Origin: Eggerthella sp. YY7918
Lineage (GTDB): Bacteria > Actinomycetota > Coriobacteriia > Coriobacteriales > Eggerthellaceae
Length of the DNA: 64,000 nucleotides
Direction: 5' to 3'
NCBI RefSeq assembly: GCF_000270285.1
Contig: NC_015738.1
Coordinates: 2,232,001-2,296,000 of the forward strand
Part shown: positions 54,378 through 64,000 of the stretch, piece by piece
How positions within the stretch are numbered: the stretch's first letter is position 1
How the letters are laid out: each line of letters starts with the position of its first letter
The notes under the pieces: generated by a model
The model's input: the letters and a program-made list of their open reading frames with translations, nothing else
Told to the model about the DNA's origin: nothing
Database searches by the model: none
Program-made: the position numbers and the translations under genes

Positions 54378-54821
54378 CTATGAAGCCTTGTCCTTGAGGC
54401 TATGAAGCGGTCCTGCGCCACGCTCGGCACTCTCCCACCCCTCGGGCAGAGGAGCATCGTGACAGCTGTTGCAGGTGAGCGTCGAGGTTCCGTCTACCGA
54501 ATGGCATGTCAGGCAATCGCCCGCCGCAAGATGCGCTTTGTGGGGATTGAAGCCCTCAATGCCGCTGTAATTCTCGTTCGCCTCGTCAATAGCGGCGCGG
54601 GGATGACAGCTCAAGCAGAACTTATTGCTGTAATCGTCTGTACTCTCCAGCTCTCCATTAACATGGGCGGCTTGGAGCGACCCCACCGGGGCGGACCCGC
54701 TTTCTGTACTTGCAGAACCCCCGTCGGATGCCTGCTTGGGTGCGCATCCGCCCAGGGCACCCACCAGGGCAACCAGCATCAAGGCTGCAACCAGGCAAGA
54801 GAGTAACTTTTTGTTCTTCAC
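54378..54821 (-). CDS. Trihaem c-type cytochrome lipoprotein
   Basis: A 147-residue exported lipoprotein with lipobox LGGC (23-26) and three CxxCH haem sites: CLSCH (69-73), CLTCH (103-107) and CNSCH (117-121). Several other histidines can act as axial ligands. It resembles the small multihaem subunits that pass electrons to flavocytochrome reductases. The start is GTG at 54821, six bases after AAGGTG. It lies 19 nt downstream of the flavoprotein gene in the same operon, so it is probably its electron donor. Confidence 0.88.
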   Translation of the reverse strand: MKNKKLLSCLVAALMLVALVGALGGCAPKQASDGGSASTESGSAPVGSLQAAHVNGELESTDDYSNKFCLSCHPRAAIDEANENYSGIEGFNPHKAHLAAGDCLTCHSVDGTSTLTCNSCHDAPLPEGWESAERGAGPLHSLKDKAS

Positions 54822-54840
54822 GGCAGGCACCTTACTTTCT

Positions 54841-56595
54841 CTAGATGTTCGCGTGGATGTAATCCAGACCGAGGATGTCTTTGATGGCAAGCCATCCAAA
54901 GCACTGACCATGGCCGATGCCGGAACCCATAACGTTCGGCGGATACACGTTGCCGTAGAACGATCCAGCCGTATTGCCCGCGGCGTAGAGTCCCGGAATG
55001 GGCCGACCTTCCTTGTCGAGCACGCGGCAACGTTCGTCGTTTTTCAGACCGCCACGCGTGGAGGTCATGGACGAGCAGTGCTTTGAAGCGTAGTACGGCG
55101 GCGTGTCGATGGGGGTCATCCACAAAGGATCCTTGTAGAAGTCGAGGTCAACGCCCTGTGCGCACAGATCGTTGTAGCGGTTGAACGCGGCCATAAAGAT
55201 GTCCTTGTCGAAACCGCAGTGCTCAATAAGTTCGTCAATGGTATCGAACTTAAACGTGATGCCGTTTTCGACGTTCTTGTCCACCTCTTCTTGGGTGTTG
55301 GACGCCGTGTAGTCCTCGACCATATAGCCGCCCTCGGGGAACTTCTCTTTCCATGCACTGTCCCAAATACTCCATGCGCAGCCGTCGGGCGTGCAGGTGA
55401 GCTTAGGAATGGAGGGAGACTGGAACGGAAGGTTCTCAGCCATCAGACGACGTCCCGCGCCATCCACCATGAACACCGGCAGGTTGGCCACACCGGCGTA
55501 GAAGTGCGTGCCGTCGAACGTGGTGGGCAGTGTGCCGTCCATCATAACCGCCGCAAACGGCCACAGGTCGCCGCAGGCGAACTCGTCCATGTCGGCGCCA
55601 ATCCACATGCCCATCTTCTGGCCGTCGCCCGTGTCGTTCGTATTGATGTTGTAGCGGACGATCTTGCTCAGCGACACGTTGTAATGCGCCATCATTTCGC
55701 GGTCGCCCGCCATGTCGCCCGTGGTCAGCAGCACACCCTTCGCAGCATTGTACTTCACGTACTCTTCGTTCTCGTTTTTGGCGATAACGCCGGTGCACCG
55801 ACCACTGTCGTCGCGGATGAGCTGCACAGCCGGAGAATTGTAGTGGAACGTCGCGCCGTTTTCGGTGGCGTACTGTTCCATCACGCCCGTCCAGTCAACC
55901 GGATCGCCCGTGGCGAAGAAGCCGCCGTCCTTCTGGGCGAAGAAGATCATCTGCGCGAAGGCCTGCCACAGGGGACTGGCGCCCGGCATACCCACGCCGT
56001 CGTTAGTGATCTTGTAGTCGAGCGATGCGGCAGGAATAAGCTGGTATCCCTTGTCAACGAAAATCTTCTCGAGCCAGTTGATGTAGGGACCCGAGTTGTC
56101 GAACCACAAACCATAGGAGGACATTCTGCCCTGCACGCCATTGGTGATGGCCCACGTGGACGTGATGAACTCCTCGCGGTCGGTGGTCAGACCCAGCTTG
56201 GTTTGCAAATCGGAGTTGAAGCCGGCCGTGCACAGACGGAACAGGCCGTACGTGCTGCCCTTTTCCAGAACGTGTACGTTGGCGCCGTTTTCGGCTGCCA
56301 GCATCGAAGCGGGCAGACCGCAGATACCCGCACCGCAAATGACGATATCGCAGTCGACGGTTTCGACAATTTCGCTGTCCGGAATGGGATCCGGCGGCGT
56401 GAGAAATGCCGGCTCGCCCGAGCTGGCCGCGGCACCGGCATCCGGCGCGGGCTCCGACGGCTCTTTGGCCGGCTCAGACGCGGCGGTGCTGCACCCCGCC
56501 AGCCCCAGTGCCGCTCCCGCGCCCACGACGGCGGCGCCCGTCAAAAAGCCACGGCGCGATATACCCTGGCCGTCCATCGGTAGTTTTTTCTCCAT
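54841..56595 (-). CDS. Tat-exported FAD-dependent reductase (fumarate-reductase-like)
   Basis: A 584-residue flavoprotein of the FAD_binding_2 group. The Tat motif SRRGFL is at 13-18, followed by a lipobox-like LAGC (32-35), so it may be anchored outside. FAD binding is by GAGICG (88-93); the C-terminus has STRGGLKNDERCRVLD and LYAAGNTAGSFYGN as in fumarate and urocanate reductases. It has no haem or FMN-binding domain, so electrons should come from the adjacent cytochrome. Coriobacteriia encode many such reductases for plant, drug or host compounds; the acceptor here is unknown. Confidence 0.9.
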   Translation of the reverse strand: MEKKLPMDGQGISRRGFLTGAAVVGAGAALGLAGCSTAASEPAKEPSEPAPDAGAAASSGEPAFLTPPDPIPDSEIVETVDCDIVICGAGICGLPASMLAAENGANVHVLEKGSTYGLFRLCTAGFNSDLQTKLGLTTDREEFITSTWAITNGVQGRMSSYGLWFDNSGPYINWLEKIFVDKGYQLIPAASLDYKITNDGVGMPGASPLWQAFAQMIFFAQKDGGFFATGDPVDWTGVMEQYATENGATFHYNSPAVQLIRDDSGRCTGVIAKNENEEYVKYNAAKGVLLTTGDMAGDREMMAHYNVSLSKIVRYNINTNDTGDGQKMGMWIGADMDEFACGDLWPFAAVMMDGTLPTTFDGTHFYAGVANLPVFMVDGAGRRLMAENLPFQSPSIPKLTCTPDGCAWSIWDSAWKEKFPEGGYMVEDYTASNTQEEVDKNVENGITFKFDTIDELIEHCGFDKDIFMAAFNRYNDLCAQGVDLDFYKDPLWMTPIDTPPYYASKHCSSMTSTRGGLKNDERCRVLDKEGRPIPGLYAAGNTAGSFYGNVYPPNVMGSGIGHGQCFGWLAIKDILGLDYIHANI

Positions 56596-56760
56596 GACAT
56601 CCCCTTTCCTTGTGTCCTCCGAGCTTCATTCGCATCCCCACACGGCGCTCTGCCCTCGGGCGACAGCGCGAAGCTCGGCTTGCGCTCCAAGCTTAGATAC
56701 GTGCACAGGGGTTATAGAACCGGTAACTTCGCGTTTTCCGGGGCATTTTGCTGACCACAA

Positions 56761-56794
56761 GGGCTAACCCCGGCTAACCCTTACAAGGGTTAGC
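56761..56794. promoter_or_regulatory. Operator-like palindrome between reductase and LuxR genes
   Basis: GCTAACCCTT and AAGGGTTAGC form a perfect inverted repeat around AC at 56773-56794. A third half-site, GGGCTAACCC, lies directly beside it at 56761-56770. The position between the divergent reductase and LuxR genes suits binding by the LuxR protein. Confidence 0.65.
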
Positions 56795-56862
56795 GTTTTA
56801 TCTCTCGCTGAATTGAGGATGATGGGATACTGTCGTAGGTAAGCTTCTGGAGGGGAGTGAAT

Positions 56863-58287
56863 ATGGGGAAAGGGCAGTGTTCGAAGATTGCCTCAAAGCT
56901 GAGGCAAACCGCTTCGAATATGAAGAGCAGGATTATCGCTGATCCACTGTTCATCGGCACATCGTGCGCCATAGCGCTCGTGTCGTATACCCACTATACC
57001 CCCACCCTTGCCCAGACTGCCCCCGATGTGCTCTCGTTCTCGGACGTCGCCTGTCTCTTCGGCGTTTTCGCATCTCTGGTGCTGCTTATCCTCTCCTACC
57101 GCAATCACCCCGTGTTTGCACGGCCGTGCGTCATTTGGATTGCAAGCGCCTGCGTTTTGGTGAGCATCCTTTCGGTTGCCCTCTTTCCCGAACTGCGAGG
57201 CTCATGGCTGGTTACCGTGGTGGGCGGCGGGTTATTCGGCATCTATCTGTCTATCATCGTCGTATGCTGGTTATGGGTCTATGCGCACAACAGCGCAGCG
57301 ATCGTCATTTGGAACGCCATGGTTTCTGCCCTGGTAGGTGCTATCATTCTCTGGTTTATCGTAGGAATGGACACGGTGCGCATCTCGTGCAGCCTTGTCG
57401 CTTTACTGGGCATAAGCGCCGCTACCCTCACGAAACGCATGAATAGCCTTCGGGGCGTGTACCTCGATCAGGCGGCTTCCGACGTGGAGCGCCACACGCC
57501 CGGCTACATTATTGTTGCAACGTTTCTGTTCAGCTACGCTTTTATGGTTTCGCTTTTCTTCGCCGGGCTTGAGCACTTTTCCTCGGCCCTTTCGGCCATA
57601 GCCATCCTCATACCCTTTTTGCTGGTAAGCGTCTTTATGCTTTCCCTCAAGCGCCTTACCACCATGTCGCTGCTCAACATTGCCGCACCCATTATCGTCA
57701 CCGCAACCCTCACCGCTTCGTTTTTGGACTTCAACCCTATCATCACCTACGACCTTGCCCTCGTCGGCATGCTGCTGTTTCTTGCCTATGCGGTCGTGCT
57801 GCTGTGCGCCATCACCGAAAAGACCGATTCGCATGCCTACCGCGCGTTCTCGCTGTTTATGATCGGGTATTTTGGCGGATGCATAGTAGGAAGAGCTCTG
57901 TCTGCCGCCGCCATATTCGGCTCGGCGCTTTCCCATGACGTCGTGGTGATACTGTCGGTCCTTGCAGTATTTGCGGCAATGCTTTTGTGTATTCGCAATG
58001 GGTTTACCCCCAAGCAGCTGGTTTCCTTATTCGATCCCGATCATGTCGACAACGAAAACGGCCTCACCGACACTCAGGCGGCACATGTGGCGAAGGTGGT
58101 TCTGCAGTGCAACCTTGGCAATCGCGAGCAAGAAGTTCTGCAGCTGCTGTTGCAGCAAAAGACCGCAAACGAAATCGCCTCGGAGATGACCATCGCCAAC
58201 GGAACGGCGAAATCTCACATCCGTCATGTCTACAAGAAGCTTGGCATTCACAGCCGCGAAGAACTGTTCGAAATGTTTGAGCTCTAG
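56863..58287 (+). CDS. LuxR-family regulator with polytopic membrane sensor domain
   Basis: A 474-residue protein: about twelve membrane helices (residues 30-390) followed by a C-terminal LuxR helix-turn-helix (LGNREQEVLQLLLQQKTANEIASEM, AKSHIRHVYKKLGIHSREEL). This type is frequent in Eggerthellaceae next to exported reductase genes, where it is thought to sense a substrate and switch on the operon. The ATG at 56863 is taken, seven bases after GGAGGGG; a GTG two codons upstream is the alternative. It is divergent from the reductase-cytochrome operon. Confidence 0.9.
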   Translation: MGKGQCSKIASKLRQTASNMKSRIIADPLFIGTSCAIALVSYTHYTPTLAQTAPDVLSFSDVACLFGVFASLVLLILSYRNHPVFARPCVIWIASACVLVSILSVALFPELRGSWLVTVVGGGLFGIYLSIIVVCWLWVYAHNSAAIVIWNAMVSALVGAIILWFIVGMDTVRISCSLVALLGISAATLTKRMNSLRGVYLDQAASDVERHTPGYIIVATFLFSYAFMVSLFFAGLEHFSSALSAIAILIPFLLVSVFMLSLKRLTTMSLLNIAAPIIVTATLTASFLDFNPIITYDLALVGMLLFLAYAVVLLCAITEKTDSHAYRAFSLFMIGYFGGCIVGRALSAAAIFGSALSHDVVVILSVLAVFAAMLLCIRNGFTPKQLVSLFDPDHVDNENGLTDTQAAHVAKVVLQCNLGNREQEVLQLLLQQKTANEIASEMTIANGTAKSHIRHVYKKLGIHSREELFEMFEL

Positions 58288-58359
58288 CAAGACCCCCGTT
58301 CTAAAGCAAGGCCCCCGACCGATCGGGGGCCTTGCCGTGCCTGTCTTCGGGGGTCTTGC
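58287..58359. terminator. Nested double hairpin between convergent genes
   Basis: The inner stem (58307-58334) is 12 bp, CAAGGCCCCCGA with its complement around CCGA. The outer stem pairs GCAAGACCCCCG (58287-58298) with CGGGGGTCTTGC (58348-58359), also 12 bp. The outer arm includes the last base of the LuxR stop codon. It serves the luxR-type gene and secDF. Confidence 0.75.
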
Positions 58360-58370
58360 AGGATTGCTGC

Positions 58371-61097
58371 CTACTTCTTGTTGGGACGCTTCTGACGCTT
58401 TGCCTTGGGAGGCTTGGCAGCGGCGTGAGGCTTGCTGCTGGCTTGCGGTTTCGCTGTACTCGTCGTTGAAGCTTCGGGGGCATCCTTCGGGACCGCTTTG
58501 CTGGGCGCCGCAACAGGGACACCATCGGATGCGGCAGCGCTTGCCTTTGCGGCCTTTTTCGACGGAACGTTCATAAGCGCGTTGGGGTTGCCGAACTCGA
58601 AGCGACCGACTTCGGGCCCGAACTTCTTCTGCAGCTTCGCGTAACGCGGCTCGCGCGTCTTCCACATGGCGAAGAGCGGGCTTGCTACGGCAATGGACGA
58701 GTACGATCCGCACAGAAGGCCGATGACCATGGCGAAGGCGAAGTCCTTGAGCGTTTCGCCGCCGAACAGCAGCATGGCGAGCACGGGGATAAGCGAGGTG
58801 AGCGTGGTGTTGATGGTACGCACGAGCACCTGGTTGATGGAGTGGTTCGCCATCGTCATGAACGTGCACTTCACGTCGTCGGTCTTCATGTTGTCATTGA
58901 TGCGGTGGAACACGACCACCGTGTCATAGAGCGAGTAGCCCAGGATGGTGAGCAGCGCCGCAATGGTGTTCGGGCTGACCTCGCGTCCCACAAGGGCATA
59001 GACGCCCATGACCAAAATGAGGTCGTGGAACAACGCTATAACCGCCGTCACGCCCATCTTGTACTCGAAGCGAATGGCAATGTAGATGATGATGAGCACG
59101 ATGGACACCAAAAACGCGATGAGCGAAGACTGGATGACGCTGGCGCCCCAGTCGGGCCCGATGGTGGTGACCTCGAAGCTGTCGGTCGAAAGACCCAGCT
59201 CTGCTGCCACCTGGTTGGCGCGCGAGGCAGCCTCTTCAGCACTCGTGGTGGTCGTGCGCACGAGGAAGCCCGTGTCGCCGTCGGCTTGCGTGGTCTGGAT
59301 GACCGCATCGGGTTCGCCCGCCGCATCGAAGGCCGAACGCATCTGCTCGGTAGTCACATCACCCGTGCCGTGGAAGGCAACCGAGGTACCACCCACAAAC
59401 TCGATGCCAAAGTTCAGGCCGCGCACGCCCACGATGGCAAAGGCCGCAACAACTAATACGGCCGCCACCGTCAAAAACACACGGCGATACCCGAGGAAGT
59501 TAATATCGCGTTTGATGAAGGCCCCCCGCGGCTTGCGCGCAGCCTTCGCGGCGGCTTCGCCCGGTGCTCCCCCCCTGCGCTCGGCGACCTGAGCGGAGGC
59601 GTCCGGATCGATAGTCTCCCCCGCTTCGGCGGCTGCCACACTTGTGCCTTCGGCAGCAGCGAGCGCCTGGTAATCGTGCGCCGCTTCTTCAGCATCGCGC
59701 ACACCCCAGAATCCGGGATGCTTCGCAATAGTGCGCGGCGCGAGCAAACGAATAAGGGGCGCCTTGAACAACAGCATCATCGCGATGTCGCAGAAAATGC
59801 CGAGCGCAAGTGTCAGGCCGAAGCCCTTAACCGAGGCACTTGCCAAGAAGAACAGCGACAGCGCGCTGACGAGCGTGACGAGGTCGGCGTCGATTGACGT
59901 GACGATGGCGTGCTTGACGCCGGTGATGGAGGCCGCACGCACGCTGCGGCCCATGCGAATCTCTTCGCGGAAACGTTCCATGGTGAGAATGGACGAGTCC
60001 GCCGCCATGCCGATGGTCAGCACGATGCCCGCAATGCCGGCAAGCGAGAGGCTGAACAGCCCGAAGTGCGAAAGCACCGCGAGGATGCCCAGATAGAGCA
60101 CCGCGAACACCGCCATGGCCGCCGCCGTGATAAGGCCGAGGCCGCGATAGAAGAACAGCAGGTACAGCATCACAACCGCAAGGCCGATGAGTGCCACGAG
60201 CACGCCGGACTTGAGCGCGTCCTGGCCGAGCGTCGGGCCGACAACCTGGCTTTGGGCATATTCGAAACTCACGGGCAGAGAACCGCTCTCGAGCACCGTC
60301 TGCAACGACTGCGCCTCTTCAAGCGTGTAGTGTCCCGTAATTTCCACATTGCCGTTGGGAATCTCGTCCTGCACAACCGGCGCGGACTGCACTTCGCCGT
60401 CCAAGATGATAACGATGCGACCCTTTGTGGGCGCAAGCTCGGCGGTTGCCTCGGCAAACGCGGCGGCGCCTTCGGCGTCAAGCGTGATATTTACCGCATA
60501 GTCGACCGAGGTGTCGGAATGCTTTCCAATCTGTACGCGGGTGATGTTCTGGCCGCCAACAATGGGCGTGTACGTGCCCGGCTCCACCTCAAGGTGCTGT
60601 ATCTCGCCCGAGGGGAAGGTGTTGCCGAAACTATCTTGAACGGTACCCTCACCAGCGAATTCGTTGTTTTCGATTTTCTGAACAACTTCTTCGTCGGTAA
60701 ACGAATCGAGCGGGGCGAATTCGAGTTTACCGGTTTTGCCGATGGTTTCGAGGGCGTCCTCAGTGTTGGTAAGACCGGGAATCTGCACGAGAATCTGGTC
60801 GTTGCCCTGCACCTGCACAACCGCCTCGGAGGCACCGAGAGCATTGACGCGGCTTTCGATGACCGCACGGCTGCTCTCCATCTGCTCCGGCGTTATTTCG
60901 GATCCGTCGGTCCCCTTTGCGGTGAGCACGACCGACAGACCGCCTTGCACGTCGAGGCCTTGATTGATTTTCTCCTGCGGCGGCATGAACATAAAAATCG
61001 ACCCGATGACGAGCAGGGTCGTAATGACAAGCAGCCAAATATTACGCCGATCGACCGAACGACCGGGCTTTTTCTTCGTCTTCTGCATTGCCTGCAT
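58371..61097 (-). CDS. secDF: Protein translocase SecDF fusion
   Basis: A 908-residue RND-type protein that uses the proton gradient to help Sec export. The SecD half (about 1-470) starts with NQGLDVQGGLSVVLTA and has the periplasmic P1 domain; the SecF half (from about 520) has FLGYRRVFL and GLNFGIEFVGGTSV. Each half has six helices. The two halves are joined by an Ala/Glu-rich linker, and a Lys/Ala/Pro-rich tail of about 60 residues ends the protein. The ATG at 61097 follows GGGAG. No yajC is seen next to it. Confidence 0.94.
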   Translation of the reverse strand: MQAMQKTKKKPGRSVDRRNIWLLVITTLLVIGSIFMFMPPQEKINQGLDVQGGLSVVLTAKGTDGSEITPEQMESSRAVIESRVNALGASEAVVQVQGNDQILVQIPGLTNTEDALETIGKTGKLEFAPLDSFTDEEVVQKIENNEFAGEGTVQDSFGNTFPSGEIQHLEVEPGTYTPIVGGQNITRVQIGKHSDTSVDYAVNITLDAEGAAAFAEATAELAPTKGRIVIILDGEVQSAPVVQDEIPNGNVEITGHYTLEEAQSLQTVLESGSLPVSFEYAQSQVVGPTLGQDALKSGVLVALIGLAVVMLYLLFFYRGLGLITAAAMAVFAVLYLGILAVLSHFGLFSLSLAGIAGIVLTIGMAADSSILTMERFREEIRMGRSVRAASITGVKHAIVTSIDADLVTLVSALSLFFLASASVKGFGLTLALGIFCDIAMMLLFKAPLIRLLAPRTIAKHPGFWGVRDAEEAAHDYQALAAAEGTSVAAAEAGETIDPDASAQVAERRGGAPGEAAAKAARKPRGAFIKRDINFLGYRRVFLTVAAVLVVAAFAIVGVRGLNFGIEFVGGTSVAFHGTGDVTTEQMRSAFDAAGEPDAVIQTTQADGDTGFLVRTTTTSAEEAASRANQVAAELGLSTDSFEVTTIGPDWGASVIQSSLIAFLVSIVLIIIYIAIRFEYKMGVTAVIALFHDLILVMGVYALVGREVSPNTIAALLTILGYSLYDTVVVFHRINDNMKTDDVKCTFMTMANHSINQVLVRTINTTLTSLIPVLAMLLFGGETLKDFAFAMVIGLLCGSYSSIAVASPLFAMWKTREPRYAKLQKKFGPEVGRFEFGNPNALMNVPSKKAAKASAAASDGVPVAAPSKAVPKDAPEASTTSTAKPQASSKPHAAAKPPKAKRQKRPNKK

Positions 61098-61271
61098 GTG
61101 ACGTTCTCCCTTGTATACGCTTCTCGTGTGTGTACCCTACGCAGGAGCCGCACCGGCCCCGTGCAATAACTGTCCTATTGTGCCACAAACAGGCAGATCG
61201 GGAAAGGAAAGGTGTGTGGAATTATCCCCTTTGTTTTTAGGTTGATGATTTCCCTGGTTTAACGGTGCCAC

Positions 61272-63283
<2,012 letters not shown>

Positions 63284-63325
63284 GATACTTCCTTTGCTGA
63301 GATGCGGTCGTTTCAAGCATGGTAG

Positions 63326-63331
63326 TATAAT
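63326..63331 (+). promoter_or_regulatory. TATAAT box upstream of queH
   Basis: A perfect TATAAT lies 63 bp upstream of the queH start; no clear -35 element is seen 17 bp before it. Confidence 0.4.
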
Positions 63332-63394
63332 CCAGCCGCGAACCGTTGCGGCAAAATCCGATGAAACCCCTACGAGCGACAGGAGGTGTATACG

Positions 63395-64000
63395 ATGAGG
63401 CTGCTGTTGCACGCATGTTGCGGACCGTGCTCGCTTGAGCCGACGCGGCTTTTGCGGGCGGCGGGACACGACCTGACCATCCTGTACGCAAACTCCAACA
63501 TAGCACCGGCCGAAGAATACGCCCGACGCCTGTCCACGCTGCAAACGTGGGCTTCCGACGAGAACCTGCCCGTGATAGAGGGTCCCTACAACCCCGCCGC
63601 TTGGGAAGCGTGTGCGGGGCGCGTCGGCGAGGCCGCGAACGATCCCGAGCGTCGCCGTGCCCGCTGTCGCGCATGCTATCGCCTGCGCCTGGAAGAAACG
63701 GCGCGCCTGGCAGCAGCCGAAGGATTCGACGGCATTGGCACGACACTTTCCGTGAGCCCCTATCAGTACACCGATGTCATCCGCGAAGAGCTGAACCGCG
63801 CTGCCGCTGCCGCGGGCATACAGGCCATCTTTGAGGACTTCCGCCCCTTCTACGACGAGGCCACTCGGCGCAGCCGAAGCTTAGGCATGTACCGCCAGAA
63901 CTACTGCGGGTGTCGCTTCTCAGATGCCGAAGCCGCCGCCGAGCGCGCCGAACGCAAGGCCACTCGCGCGGCCGCGCGTGAAGCCGAGCGCGCCGCCCAT
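63395..64000 (+). CDS. queH: Epoxyqueuosine reductase QueH (runs off the window)
   Basis: At least 202 residues are visible and the frame is still open at the window end. QueH (DUF208) reduces epoxyqueuosine to queuosine in tRNA with an iron-sulphur site. The cysteine motifs are present: HACCGPC (6-12), CRACYRLRLEETA and YCGCRFS. The ATG at 63395 follows AGGAGGTG. The visible C-terminal part becomes rich in Ala, Glu and Arg, suggesting a helical tail. It lies next to tgt, which acts earlier in the same pathway. Confidence 0.93.
   Translation, partial: MRLLLHACCGPCSLEPTRLLRAAGHDLTILYANSNIAPAEEYARRLSTLQTWASDENLPVIEGPYNPAAWEACAGRVGEAANDPERRRARCRACYRLRLEETARLAAAEGFDGIGTTLSVSPYQYTDVIREELNRAAAAAGIQAIFEDFRPFYDEATRRSRSLGMYRQNYCGCRFSDAEAAAERAERKATRAAAREAERAAH

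Overview
The window looks like a chromosomal segment of an actinobacterium of the class Coriobacteriia, most likely a gut anaerobe near Eggerthellaceae (inference). The supporting signs are moderately high GC, frequent GTG and TTG starts, at least one probable leaderless mRNA, an exported Tat-type flavoprotein reductase with a multihaem lipoprotein cytochrome beside a LuxR regulator on a long polytopic membrane domain, paired AGCS amino-acid carriers, and a complete F-type ATP synthase operon. No rRNA, tRNA, CRISPR array or intact insertion sequence was found.

Region by region. 0-14 kb is accessory: an SNF-family transporter, an unknown protein, an AT-rich trio of unknown membrane proteins (2.5-4.8 kb, one carrying a 10-base C tract), a metallophosphoesterase, then a set made of a second metallophosphoesterase, a tandem AAA+ protein and a HisRS-like synthetase (6.6-11.5 kb), a YefM/ParE-type toxin-antitoxin pair and a 485-residue unknown. 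Short dispersed repeats and a relic of a metallophosphoesterase gene lie between these genes. 14-29.7 kb is core: asnB, an acidic repeat protein, truA, dnaE, a small DUF3796/XRE operon with a clear operator, and atpIBEFHAGDC. 29.9-36.5 kb holds a dCMP-deaminase-like gene, upp, glyA, rpiB, glpK, a monoglyceride-lipase-like hydrolase and tsaC; upp is flanked by unusually structured intergenic DNA.

36.6-40.4 kb is a cobalamin-riboswitch-controlled ECF transporter operon (DUF4430 lipoprotein, T, double ATPase, S). 40.6-48.6 kb has an MGMT-like protein, two flavoprotein oxidoreductases, a DUF4143 ATPase and two AGCS symporters. 48.7-52.3 kb is an FMN-riboswitch-controlled riboflavin ECF transporter (RibU, double ATPase, T). 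52.4-54.3 kb carries twin PPOX-fold proteins, a lone XRE repressor with a perfect palindrome, and small acidic proteins. 54.4-58.3 kb is the respiratory flavoprotein/cytochrome pair with its LuxR regulator and palindromic operator. 58.4-64 kb has SecDF, Tgt, a HAD hydrolase and the start of queH.

Functional links: two vitamin importers are each wired to the riboswitch for their vitamin; the lipase and glycerol kinase make a lipid-glycerol salvage pair; Tgt and QueH catalyse two steps of queuosine formation; the Tat flavoprotein and trihaem lipoprotein probably form an extracytoplasmic reductase for an unknown acceptor. The best candidates for undescribed biology are the AAA+/HisRS-like/phosphoesterase set and the membrane trio with the homopolymer tract; neither function can be read from the sequence.
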